64,000 nt of DNA. Source: an uncultured Lacinutrix sp. (GTDB lineage Bacteria; Bacteroidota; Bacteroidia; Flavobacteriales; Flavobacteriaceae). The notes under the pieces are model-generated. The model was not told where the DNA came from. It ran no database searches and worked only from the letters and a program-made list of their open reading frames with translations. Position numbers and translations under genes: made by a program. The stretch is taken from the NCBI RefSeq assembly GCF_947500325.1, contig NZ_CANMRQ010000005.1:1-64000 (forward strand). Direction: 5' to 3'. Of this stretch, positions 15,255 to 22,515 are shown piece by piece (position 1 is the first letter of the stretch; each line of letters opens with the position of its first letter).

Positions 15255-15884
15255 ATGAATTTTTTAGACATATTAAATGAACGCTATGCTACTAAAGCTA
15301 TGAATGGCAAAGTAGTTCCTCAAGAAAAAATAAATAACATTTTAGAAGCAATTAGATTAGCACCAACATCTAGTGGGCTGCAACCTTTTGAGGTATTTGT
15401 AGTTACAAACGACACTACTAAGTCTAGCATTAAAGAAATCGCCTGGAATCAATCGCAAGTTACAGATTGCTCTCATTTATTGGTGTTTGCTGCTTGGGAT
15501 AATTATACCGAAGACCGTATTAATTATATGTTTGATTTAACCAACGAAATTAGAGGATTTAAAAACGAAGGTTGGGAAAACTACCGCCAAATGTTATTAG
15601 ATGGCTACCCTAAGCGTGATGCTGAAAAGAATTTTGAGCATGCTGCAAGGCAAACATATATTGCTTTTATGGCTGCCATTGCTCAAACTACGTATGAAGG
15701 CTTAGATAGCACTCCTATGGAAGGTTTTGATCCAGATGCCTTAGATAAAATTCTTGGACTGCGAGAAAAAGGATTGCGAAGTACACTTTTACTACCTATA
15801 GGTTATAAAGACGCAGATAAAGATTGGTTAGTTAACCTTGTAAAGGTTAGAAAACCAATGGATAAATTAGTAACATTTATATAA
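15255..15884 (+). CDS. FMN-dependent NAD(P)H nitroreductase
   Basis: A 209-residue flavoenzyme of the nitroreductase family. The N-terminal FLDILNERYATKAMNGKVVPQEKINNILEAIRLAPTSSGLQPFEVFV carries the family's FMN-binding R-x-x-x-K and P-x-S-x-G-x-Q-P motifs, and the C-terminal GLREKGLRSTLLLPIGYKD binds the cofactor phosphate. It probably reduces nitro compounds or quinones in the cytoplasm. A DJ-1-type gene follows 8 bp later, and a Crp/Fnr gene precedes it; together they suggest an electrophile-stress module. Confidence 0.88.
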   Translation: MNFLDILNERYATKAMNGKVVPQEKINNILEAIRLAPTSSGLQPFEVFVVTNDTTKSSIKEIAWNQSQVTDCSHLLVFAAWDNYTEDRINYMFDLTNEIRGFKNEGWENYRQMLLDGYPKRDAEKNFEHAARQTYIAFMAAIAQTTYEGLDSTPMEGFDPDALDKILGLREKGLRSTLLLPIGYKDADKDWLVNLVKVRKPMDKLVTFI

Positions 15885-15892
15885 ATCAAATC

Positions 15893-16804
15893 ATGAAGAA
15901 AAAAATAATATTAACTATAGTTAGCATTATCTTACTTGCTTGTGTTGTTCTATACCTTACTTCAAGACCAACTGAAACTAAAGACGGATCTTATATTCCA
16001 TCTCCATTAGCATTAAAATTAGCAACATCTCCAACTACAAATTTTGATAATACCACTTATGAAAATAAATACACAGGAAATAAAAAGGTGTTAATGATTT
16101 GTACAGAACAAAAAAATATGACTATGGCTAATGGTAAAAAGTTCTCAACTGGAAATCATCCTGTCGAAATACTTCTACCTGTTCTACATTTAAAAAATGC
16201 TGGTTTTGATGTAGATGTCGTTACACCAAATGGAAAACCAGTAGTAATTGAACAATGGGCAATGCCAGAAAATGATGAGTATGTAAAAACAATATATTCT
16301 GAATTCAAGAACAAGTTCGAGAGTCCTATAAATCTATCTGATTTTGTAATAAACACAATGAATGAAAGTTCAGATTATATAGCCATTTTTATCCCTGGAG
16401 GTCATGGAGCAATGCTTGGACTACCAGATAACAAAGATTTGAATAAATTAATAAATTGGTCATATAATCAAGATATGTTTACACTTGCTATTTGTCATGG
16501 TCCAGCTGCATTATTAGCTGGAAGTTTAGACAATGACAAAGATAATTATCTATATAAAGGCTATAAAATTGCTTCATTTCCAGATGCTGTTGATGAGCAA
16601 GGACCAATAATAGGTTATACACCTGGTCATATGCCATACAAGTATGGTGAACGACTAAACAATTTGGGAGTTACAATTATTAACGAAGAAGCTGATAATA
16701 CAGTTCATAAAGACCGAAAATTAATTACAGGTGCTAGTCCTTTAGCTGCAAATGCTTTTGGAAAATTGGCCGCAACAGAACTAATTAAAGAGGTAAACAA
16801 ATAA
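15893..16804 (+). CDS. DJ-1/PfpI (Hsp31-like) protein with N-terminal membrane anchor
   Basis: A 303-residue type-1 glutamine-amidotransferase-like protein. The nucleophile elbow LAICHGPAALLAG gives Cys201 with His202, and Glu92 (NHPVEILLP) fits the conserved acidic residue. Hsp31-type members act as glyoxalase III/deglycase-like enzymes or chaperones. Residues 1-22 form a hydrophobic signal anchor or lipoprotein-like signal (ILLACVV), unusual for a family that is mostly cytosolic. It is translated from the same operon as the nitroreductase. Confidence 0.82.
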   Translation: MKKKIILTIVSIILLACVVLYLTSRPTETKDGSYIPSPLALKLATSPTTNFDNTTYENKYTGNKKVLMICTEQKNMTMANGKKFSTGNHPVEILLPVLHLKNAGFDVDVVTPNGKPVVIEQWAMPENDEYVKTIYSEFKNKFESPINLSDFVINTMNESSDYIAIFIPGGHGAMLGLPDNKDLNKLINWSYNQDMFTLAICHGPAALLAGSLDNDKDNYLYKGYKIASFPDAVDEQGPIIGYTPGHMPYKYGERLNNLGVTIINEEADNTVHKDRKLITGASPLAANAFGKLAATELIKEVNK

Positions 16805-16807
16805 ATT

Positions 16808-16946
16808 ACTCCATTAACATGTATAAGTAATAGCAATTTGAGTTTTAATTCAAATTGCTATTCTTTTTTATTTTGTAAATTACTCACAAAAAAAGTAGTG
16901 TACTAAAACTCGCTACTACCCATACCCAAACACGTTTGTAACAAGC
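16808..16946 (+). repeat. attC-like site J16 with embedded terminator
   Basis: The left arm GTATAAGTAATAGC (16,821-16,834) pairs with the right arm GCTACTACCCATAC (16,912-16,925) at 11 of 14 positions. All three mismatches are A.C on top and G.T on the bottom strand, as in J3. The right end is CACGTTTGTAACAAGC. A strong hairpin lies in the loop. Confidence 0.65.
16830..16871 (+). terminator. intrinsic terminator of the detoxification operon
   Basis: ATAGCAATTTGA (16,830-16,841) and TCAAATTGCTAT (16,850-16,861) form a perfect 12-bp stem with an 8-nt loop, followed by TCTTTTTTAT. It lies 26 bp past the DJ-1 gene stop. Its left arm overlaps the attC-like left arm. Confidence 0.7.
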
Positions 16947-16958
16947 TAAGTTACCCAA

Positions 16959-17396
16959 ATGGAAATAAAAACTGAATTTACTATTGAACCTTGCGAAAAG
17001 GAAAATGTAAAGAAAATAGTTGATGGAATTAACAACTATAATTTGAGTAAAGTTCCTGCAATTGCAGACATTTGGACTCGCTTGGAATTTGTAGCCAAAG
17101 ATAAAAACGGAATCGAAGTTGGTGGAATATTAGCAGGAATTGGTTATTGGAACGGACTTGAAATTAATATTTTGTGGATAAAAAAGGGCTATAGAAAAAA
17201 AGGAATTGGAACTCAGATTCTAAAACACGTAGAAAAAATAGCCATCGAAAAAGGAGCAGAAATTTCAATGCTCGACACATTTGATTTTCAAGCAGAGGAT
17301 TTTTATTTGAAAAATGGATATAAACCAATTGGAGAAATAAAAGGCTTTCCAAAAGGGCAAAGACGGATCTATTTATCAAAAAAATTAACGAAATAA
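16959..17396 (+). CDS. GNAT-family N-acetyltransferase
   Basis: A 145-residue acetyltransferase. Residues ~60-110 (GGILAGIGYWNGLEINILWIKKGYRKKGIGTQILKHVEKIAIEKGA) contain the acetyl-CoA pyrophosphate-binding loop YRKKGIGTQ, and FYLKNGYKPIGEIKGFPKGQRRIYLSKKL is a typical GNAT C-terminus. The substrate is unknown. A second GNAT gene lies 28 bp downstream, in the same unit, with no attC-like site between them. Confidence 0.85.
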   Translation: MEIKTEFTIEPCEKENVKKIVDGINNYNLSKVPAIADIWTRLEFVAKDKNGIEVGGILAGIGYWNGLEINILWIKKGYRKKGIGTQILKHVEKIAIEKGAEISMLDTFDFQAEDFYLKNGYKPIGEIKGFPKGQRRIYLSKKLTK

Positions 17397-17424
17397 ATAA
17401 AAGTCATTTAAGCATCTTATAAAA

Positions 17425-17931
17425 ATGAGATTGATCAAGCCAGATTTCAATTTGGAAATTGAATATTTAAAAATGTTAGATGAATGGAAATCTACTAAAG
17501 AAGAAATGGTACCGTTCTCTTTAACGTATAACACCAGTGATTTCAAAAAATTCGTAAAAACCAATGAGAAACATGAAACTAACCCAGAAAACGGATTTGT
17601 CTGTCATACTACATTTTGGCTAGTTAACGATACCAATGAAATAATTGGCACTTCCAACATTAGACACAAATTAAATGAGAACTTGTTAATTGAAAATGGG
17701 CATATTGGATATGGAATTAGACCAACATTTAGAGGAAAAGGATATGCAACAAAGATATTAGCATTGTCACTAGAAAAAGCCAAGGAATTGGGATTAAAAA
17801 AGGCTTTATTAACTTGTGATAAGCTAAATATCGCTTCTAAAAAAGTAATACTAAAAAATGGAGGGACTTTGAGAAGAGAACAAGTTGTAAATGGAAAAAG
17901 AATACTAAGTTTTTGGATTAGTATTAACTAA
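17425..17931 (+). CDS. GNAT-family N-acetyltransferase (second of a pair)
   Basis: A 168-residue GNAT protein: FWLVNDTNEIIGTSNIRHKLNENLLIENGHIGYGIRPTFRGKGYATKILALSLEKAKELGLKKALLTCDKLNIASKKVILKNGG. The loop RPTFRGKGYAT binds acetyl-CoA and the NIASKKVILKNGG strand-helix is characteristic of the RimJ/YjhQ-like branch. It is not closely similar to the upstream acetyltransferase, so the pair is not a recent duplication. The target is unknown. Confidence 0.85.
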   Translation: MRLIKPDFNLEIEYLKMLDEWKSTKEEMVPFSLTYNTSDFKKFVKTNEKHETNPENGFVCHTTFWLVNDTNEIIGTSNIRHKLNENLLIENGHIGYGIRPTFRGKGYATKILALSLEKAKELGLKKALLTCDKLNIASKKVILKNGGTLRREQVVNGKRILSFWISIN

Positions 17932-17944
17932 AAATTAAACAAAA

Positions 17945-18078
17945 AATTCGTAATATGTTTAATACATTCCCTCTAAATTTTCCAATTACAGATACATATT
18001 CCTTATCCTTTTACTATATTATTTTATAATGAAACATCACAGGTTCTTACCGCAACAAACCATACATTTAACATTAAT
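17945..18078 (+). repeat. attC-like site J17 (long type)
   Basis: The right arm CAACAAACCATAC (18,053-18,065) and right end TTTAACATTAAT (18,067-18,078) are clear. The left arm ATTCGTAATATGTTTAATAC is weaker. The loop retains the TAAATTTTCCA...TTTTACTATAT pattern of the long type. Confidence 0.5.
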
Positions 18079-18240
18079 TTAAAAAACAAAATATAGGCCA
18101 CTCATCTTTGAATAATTGGTAGTGTACACCTAATTTATAAAACCTCAGCTTTCTACGAAAAAAAGATATAAAAGAGTTTAATATGTAACAGGACGCAATT
18201 ATCAAACATCATTAAAGGTCAAAAACTAGTAATAAAAATG
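18079..18240 (+). other. array unit without a gene
   Basis: This 160-bp stretch lies between two attC-like sites and has no reading frame of useful length on either strand. It may be a non-coding cassette, carry a small RNA, or be the remnant of a decayed gene. I see no clear promoter or hairpin in it. Confidence 0.4.
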
Positions 18241-18312
18241 ATTACTAATAGCATATAAAAAAAATGTTTATTTTTAGGTTGAACAAATAGACGTTATACA
18301 AAACGTTGTCGA
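18241..18312 (+). repeat. attC-like site J18 (short type)
   Basis: ATTACTAATAGCATATAAAA at the left, then TTTAGGTTGAACAAATAGACG and CAAAACGTTGTCG at the right. The TTTAGGTTRAACMAA block matches J8 and resembles J2. Confidence 0.5.
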
Positions 18313-18331
18313 TAATGCGAAATCAGTAAAA

Positions 18332-18727
18332 ATGACATTCTACGAAACTGAAATAAAGCGAATAAGAAATATTTGTTATTCAAATAATAAGCAGATAGAG
18401 ACTGTGATAGCAACACGAAATTATATCGATAACAACTTTGAAACAGAAATTAATTTGGATTTTTTATCTCTTATACACTTTACATCCAAGTATCATTTAC
18501 TCAGACTTTTTAAGAAGTATTATGGACTAACACCAAGACAATACTTAATGGACAAACGAATTGAAAAATCTAAAGAGCTCCTCAAGGAGGGAATGACAGT
18601 TACTCAAACCTGTTTTTCTGTTGGGTTTGAAAGTTTGGGCTCTTTCAGTACTTTATTTAAAACCAAAACAGGAAAATCTCCTACCAAATTTCAAAAAGAG
18701 CAACTTTCAAGAAGTCAATTAAGTTGA
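18332..18727 (+). CDS. AraC-family DNA-binding protein (HTH only)
   Basis: A 131-residue protein consisting almost entirely of the AraC/XylS double helix-turn-helix (residues ~25-125): FLSLIHFTSKYHLLRLFKKYYGLTPRQYLMDKRIEKSKELL, then VTQTCFSVGFESLGSFSTLFKTKTGKSPTKFQ. No effector domain is present. It precedes a glyoxalase-fold gene by 39 bp; such pairs, a short AraC protein plus a VOC protein, are common and probably co-regulated. Confidence 0.87.
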   Translation: MTFYETEIKRIRNICYSNNKQIETVIATRNYIDNNFETEINLDFLSLIHFTSKYHLLRLFKKYYGLTPRQYLMDKRIEKSKELLKEGMTVTQTCFSVGFESLGSFSTLFKTKTGKSPTKFQKEQLSRSQLS

Positions 18728-18766
18728 AAATTCTCAACTTTGAAATTATAACTAAATAACATAAAG

Positions 18767-19162
18767 ATGAGAGTAACACTAATTAGTATTCCTGTTCAAG
18801 ATCAGGAAAAGGCGTTAAAGTTTTATACCGAAAAATTAGGATTTATTAAAAAACGAGACACGCCATTAGAAGGTGGTAATAGATGGTTGACTGTAATTTC
18901 TAAAGAAGCACAAGATGGTCCTGAACTTTTACTAGAGCCAGCACCTATACATTTTGAACCTTCTAAAGTTTTTCAAGAAGCATTAATGGAAGCTGGAATT
19001 CCATATACACAATTTGACGTTGATAATGTTGATAGCGAATATGATAGACTTCTAAAAAAAGGTGTAGAATTTAGTGTAAAACCAACTAAGATGGGAACAG
19101 TGAAATTTGCTATTTTCAATGATACTTGTGGAAATAACATTCAAATTGTAGAAATGTTGTAA
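18767..19162 (+). CDS. VOC (glyoxalase/bleomycin-resistance) family protein
   Basis: A 131-residue protein with the paired beta-alpha-beta-beta-beta vicinal-oxygen-chelate fold: ITLISIPVQDQEKALKFYTEKLGF-like N-terminus (RVTLISIPVQDQEKAL) and VKFAIFNDTCGNNIQIVEML at the C-terminus. The C-terminal strand has the family's DxxGNxIQIVE-type ending, with Cys before Gly. It may be a dioxygenase-like or binding/resistance protein. It is cotranscribed with the AraC protein. Confidence 0.85.
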   Translation: MRVTLISIPVQDQEKALKFYTEKLGFIKKRDTPLEGGNRWLTVISKEAQDGPELLLEPAPIHFEPSKVFQEALMEAGIPYTQFDVDNVDSEYDRLLKKGVEFSVKPTKMGTVKFAIFNDTCGNNIQIVEML

Positions 19163-19179
19163 AATAAAAACACAAAAAA

Positions 19180-19251
19180 ATGAGAGTAATACTAATCTTA
19201 GTATTACTCATATTTGGTTGTTCAAACTATAATTTAGACTTGAAAAAATAA
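19180..19251 (+). pseudogene. truncated lipoprotein (23 residues)
   Basis: A very short frame, MRVILILVLLIFGC..., encodes a complete lipoprotein signal peptide with lipobox IFGC (Cys14) and only nine more residues before TAA. This looks like the 5' stub of a lipoprotein gene whose body was lost, although a tiny real lipoprotein cannot be excluded. It directly precedes a partial attC-like site. The first codons contain a 26-bp near-perfect palindrome (19,184-19,209; 12-bp arms, 2-nt centre). Confidence 0.5.
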
Positions 19252-19261
19252 CGAAAAAAAG

Positions 19262-19347
19262 ACACAGAAAAAGGAGGTTTCCTATTCGATTTGTATTTAC
19301 TAAAACTAGTAACCCAACCACACAACTAACTATACTACAGATTATTG
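19262..19347 (+). repeat. partial attC-like site J19
   Basis: Only the loop and right arm survive: GATTTGTATTTACTAAAA matches the J12 loop (GGTTTGTATTTGCTAAAT) and CACAACTAACTATAC (19,321-19,335) is the right arm. The left arm is missing or replaced by AT-rich sequence, consistent with a deletion that also truncated the preceding gene. Confidence 0.5.
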
Positions 19348-19394
19348 AATTAAATTAATTATCTTACTAATTGTAATCTAACAATATAAAAATC

Positions 19395-19961
19395 ATGAAA
19401 TATTTAAAGTACATATTAGGAATTGTAGCCATCTTAGTTATCGTTTTTTTTCTTTTAGGCATAATTAAACCTGAACTATCTTATAATTGCGAAATAATGG
19501 TAGATAAACCATTAGCTGAATCTTGGGCTGTAAGTCAAGATGTAGAAAAAATGTCTGATTGGCTGGTTGGATTCCAAAAATTTGAACATGTGAGTGGCAC
19601 TCCTAATACCATTGGTGCTGTATCTGATGTCTATTTTATAACAGATGGACAGGAAATGGTTATTCGTGAAACGATTACAGGTATTGTACCAAACGAGTCT
19701 GTATCTATGTCATTTACTTCAGATTTTATGGATATGGATTATATACTTAGTATGGTATCTATCGATGGAAAAACAAAAGTTAGAACTAGTACTAAAGCTA
19801 AAGGAAATGGAATAATTTCAAAATCCATAATGGCTTTAATGGAAAATTCTATGGAAACACAAGAAGAAACAAATCTTAGCCATCTTCAAAAAACAATTGA
19901 AAATAACACAAAGAATTATGTTATTAAAACAGAAGATTCTATTCAAATAAATAACAATTAA
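19395..19961 (+). CDS. membrane-anchored SRPBCC (START-like) protein
   Basis: A 188-residue protein with an N-terminal transmembrane anchor (YLKYILGIVAILVIVFFLLGII) and a START/polyketide-cyclase-like lipid-binding fold at residues ~30-175 (SYNCEIMVDKPLAESWAVSQDVEKMSDWLVGFQKFEHVSG...). Such domains bind hydrophobic ligands in a deep cavity. The ligand is unknown. It is the last + strand gene of the array and converges with the glucan locus. Confidence 0.75.
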   Translation: MKYLKYILGIVAILVIVFFLLGIIKPELSYNCEIMVDKPLAESWAVSQDVEKMSDWLVGFQKFEHVSGTPNTIGAVSDVYFITDGQEMVIRETITGIVPNESVSMSFTSDFMDMDYILSMVSIDGKTKVRTSTKAKGNGIISKSIMALMENSMETQEETNLSHLQKTIENNTKNYVIKTEDSIQINNN

Positions 19962-19978
19962 AGACAACTATAAAATCT

Positions 19979-20050
19979 AGCCTTATAACATATAAAAGCA
20001 ATTACTTTATATAAAAATTAGACTTTTAATTTTACAACAAAATTAGATTG
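19979..20050 (+). repeat. possible last attC-like remnant
   Basis: CTTATAACATATAAAAGCAATTAC resembles the left arm of the other sites (compare CTAACGTCGTATATAAGTCATTGC). A convincing right arm is lacking. If real, it marks the right boundary of the array. Confidence 0.3.
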
Positions 20051-20096
20051 TAAACATCCTGTTTTCGATAAATACGATTGGAAATTAATAAAATAA

Positions 20097-20125
20097 AAGC
20101 CACAAAGTAAAATACAATGTGGCTT
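20097..20125. terminator. bidirectional terminator between the array and the glucan locus
   Basis: AAGCCACA (20,097-20,104) and TGTGGCTT (20,118-20,125) form an 8-bp stem between two convergent genes. It lies 24 bp beyond the stop of the - strand gene. Confidence 0.6.
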
Positions 20126-20148
20126 CATAGGTTAATTTAGATTAAAGA

Positions 20149-22515
20149 TTATTCTTTAACTAATTTAATTGTATTTATACCTTTGTTAGTAGCGATTCTA
20201 GCAAAATACAATCCTGAATTTAAGTTTGAAGCATCAACATCTACCTTATCTACATTAGGTTTAATTGATAATACTTTCTTACCTAAAGTATCAAAAATTT
20301 CAATAGTATTAATTATGGTGTTATTCGATTTAATTGTCCAATTACTTCCTGTAGGATTTGGAAATACATTAAATGTATCTACAGAAAATTCTTCTGTTCC
20401 CAAAGTCGAAGATTTCCAGAAATAAACATTATCTAAATAAATATCCACCGGAACTGTACTTCCTGCTCCATTTGCAGCAAATTTCATTTGGAAAATACTA
20501 TCCCATGTCATTCCTGTAAAATCTCCAATTGGTAAGTCTACACTTGTCCAAGTCCCCGATGCGTAAGCAATAGACACCAATGTTTCTACTGTTCCTGTAC
20601 CGTTATTTATTGGACTTACTTGTATATCTGTAGCCATAGGATCTGCTGCTGTCCAAATATCTACATGTAAATATTCCATACCAGAAGCATCTACTGCCGC
20701 CAGTTCTGTGCCTTGGTAATTAAAATTAGGATACGCTAGTATTAAAGCTCCTGTTCCTGGATCGTATGCAGAATTAACTTGCATATGTCCTGATTGTCCC
20801 CAGTTAGGATCGTAATTTGTAACGCCATTGGAATAAGTACTACCGTAAATAGAAATAACATCGGCTGCATCATTTGTTGGAGCTGCTGCATTAGTTGTTG
20901 GTGCTGTAACTGTTGCTACAGAAAATGATACAGTATATGTTTTAGTTGTTATACCATCTTGTGCTGTGACTAAAACCGTAGCATCACCTGGAAGTGCAGC
21001 TGCTTGAGTTATAGTTGTTACTGTTGCTAAAGCGTCTGTAGTAGTCGCTAATGTAATTTGTGGAATAGCTGTTGTACCTATAGGAAGCTCAATTGCATAG
21101 TTTTCTGTAGCTGAAGAAAAGCCTGTAACTGTTGTCATTTCTACTTGTAAATCACTTAAAGTAGCATCTGTTCCTGGTGCTGTTGGTGTTTTCCAGAAAT
21201 AAACATTATCTAAATAAATATCGACTGGAACTGTACTTCCTGCTCCATTTGCAGCAAATTTCATTTGGAAAATACTATCCCACGTCATTCCTGTAAAATC
21301 TCCAATTGGTAAGTCTACACTTGTCCAAGTCCCTGATGTGTAAGCAATAGACACCAATGCTTCTACTGCTCCTGTACCATTATTTATTGGACTTACTTGT
21401 ATATCTGTAGCCATAGGATCTGCTGCTGTCCAAATATCTACATGTAAATATTCCATACCAGAAGCATCTACTGCCGCCAGTTCTGTGCCTTGATAATTAA
21501 AATTAGGATACGCTAGTATTAAAGCTCCTGTTCCTGGATCGTATGCAGAATTAACTTGCATATGTCCTGATTGTCCCCAGTTAGGATCGTAGTTTGTTAC
21601 TCCATTGGAATAAGTACTACCGTAAATGGAAATAACATCGGCTGCATCATTTGTTGGAGCTGCTGCATTGGTTGTTGGTGCTGTAACTGTTGCTACAGAA
21701 AATGATACGGTGTATGTTTTAGTTGTTATGCCATCTTGTGCTGTGACTAAAACCGTAGCATCTCCTGGAAGTGCAGCTGCTTGAGTTATAGTTGTTACTG
21801 TTGCTAAAGCGTCTGTAGTAGTCGCTAATGTAATTTGTGGAATAGCTGTTGTACCTATAGGAAGCTCAATTGCATAGTTTTCTGTAGCTGAAGAAAAGCC
21901 TGTAACTGTTGTCATTTCTACTTGTAAATCACTTAAAGTAGCATCTGTTCCAGGTGCTGTTGGTGTTTTCCAGAAATAAACATTATCTAAATAAATATCG
22001 ACTGGAACTGTACTTCCTGCTCCATTTGCAGCAAATTTCATTTGGAAAACACTATCCCACGTCATTCCTGTAAAATCTCCAATTGGTATGTCTACACTTG
22101 TCCAAGTCCCTGATGTGTAAGCAATAGACACCAATGTTTCTACTGTTCCTGTACCGTTATTTATTGGACTTACTTGTATATCTGTAGCCATAGGATCTGC
22201 TGCTGTCCAAATATCTACATGTAAATATTCCATACCTGAAGCATCTACTGCCGCCAGTTCTGTGCCTTGATAATTAAAATTAGGATACGCTAATATTAAA
22301 GCACCTGTTCCTGGATCGTATGCAGAATTAACTTGCATATGTCCTGATTGCCCCCAGTTAGGATCGTAGTTTGTTACTCCATTGGAATAAGTACTACCGT
22401 AAATGGAAATAACATCGGCTGCATCATTTGTTGGAGCTGCTGCATTGGTTGTTGGTGTTTGCGAAAACCCAAATGAGAAAGTTAAAAGGGTAAGCAGTAA
22501 AGTAATTTTCTTCAT
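20149..22515 (-). CDS. secreted triple-repeat glycan-binding-like protein with T9SS sorting domain
   Basis: A 788-residue protein: signal peptide (to ~19, ending FGFSQ), then three 259-residue repeats. Each repeat has a beta-sandwich domain (DAADVISIYGSTYSNG... to IYLDNVYFWK) and, in the first two, a following Ig/cadherin-like linker (ATLSDLQVEM...TYTVSFSV). The C-terminal ~75 residues (FNVFPNPTGSNWTIKS...GLYFARIATNKGINTIKLVKE) are a type A type IX secretion sorting signal. The beta-sandwich domain also occurs in two lipoproteins of the adjacent operon, so it probably binds the same glucan at the surface. No catalytic residues are evident. It is transcribed separately from the operon. Confidence 0.8.
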   Translation of the reverse strand: MKKITLLLTLLTFSFGFSQTPTTNAAAPTNDAADVISIYGSTYSNGVTNYDPNWGQSGHMQVNSAYDPGTGALILAYPNFNYQGTELAAVDASGMEYLHVDIWTAADPMATDIQVSPINNGTGTVETLVSIAYTSGTWTSVDIPIGDFTGMTWDSVFQMKFAANGAGSTVPVDIYLDNVYFWKTPTAPGTDATLSDLQVEMTTVTGFSSATENYAIELPIGTTAIPQITLATTTDALATVTTITQAAALPGDATVLVTAQDGITTKTYTVSFSVATVTAPTTNAAAPTNDAADVISIYGSTYSNGVTNYDPNWGQSGHMQVNSAYDPGTGALILAYPNFNYQGTELAAVDASGMEYLHVDIWTAADPMATDIQVSPINNGTGAVEALVSIAYTSGTWTSVDLPIGDFTGMTWDSIFQMKFAANGAGSTVPVDIYLDNVYFWKTPTAPGTDATLSDLQVEMTTVTGFSSATENYAIELPIGTTAIPQITLATTTDALATVTTITQAAALPGDATVLVTAQDGITTKTYTVSFSVATVTAPTTNAAAPTNDAADVISIYGSTYSNGVTNYDPNWGQSGHMQVNSAYDPGTGALILAYPNFNYQGTELAAVDASGMEYLHVDIWTAADPMATDIQVSPINNGTGTVETLVSIAYASGTWTSVDLPIGDFTGMTWDSIFQMKFAANGAGSTVPVDIYLDNVYFWKSSTLGTEEFSVDTFNVFPNPTGSNWTIKSNNTIINTIEIFDTLGKKVLSIKPNVDKVDVDASNLNSGLYFARIATNKGINTIKLVKE
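20414..22460. repeat. three tandem 777-bp direct repeats inside the 788-residue gene
   Basis: The landmark TTCCAGAAATAAACATTATC recurs at 20,414, 21,191 and 21,968, exactly 777 bp apart. Units are nearly identical even at third codon positions (a few substitutions, such as TCCAC/TCGAC). The third (N-terminal) copy ends where the signal peptide begins. The pattern indicates recent duplication or gene conversion. Confidence 0.9.

Noticed and set aside
17397-17424. A spacer site between the two GNAT genes
   Set aside because: Only a short left-arm-like CATCTTATAAAA is present and there is no right arm, so the genes are taken as one unit.
518-20050. CRISPR array
   Set aside because: The repeats are imperfect, structured, 70-300 bp long and separated by genes, not short spacers.
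1-20050. Prophage or transposon remnant
   Set aside because: No phage structural gene, transposase or terminal inverted repeat of an insertion sequence was seen.
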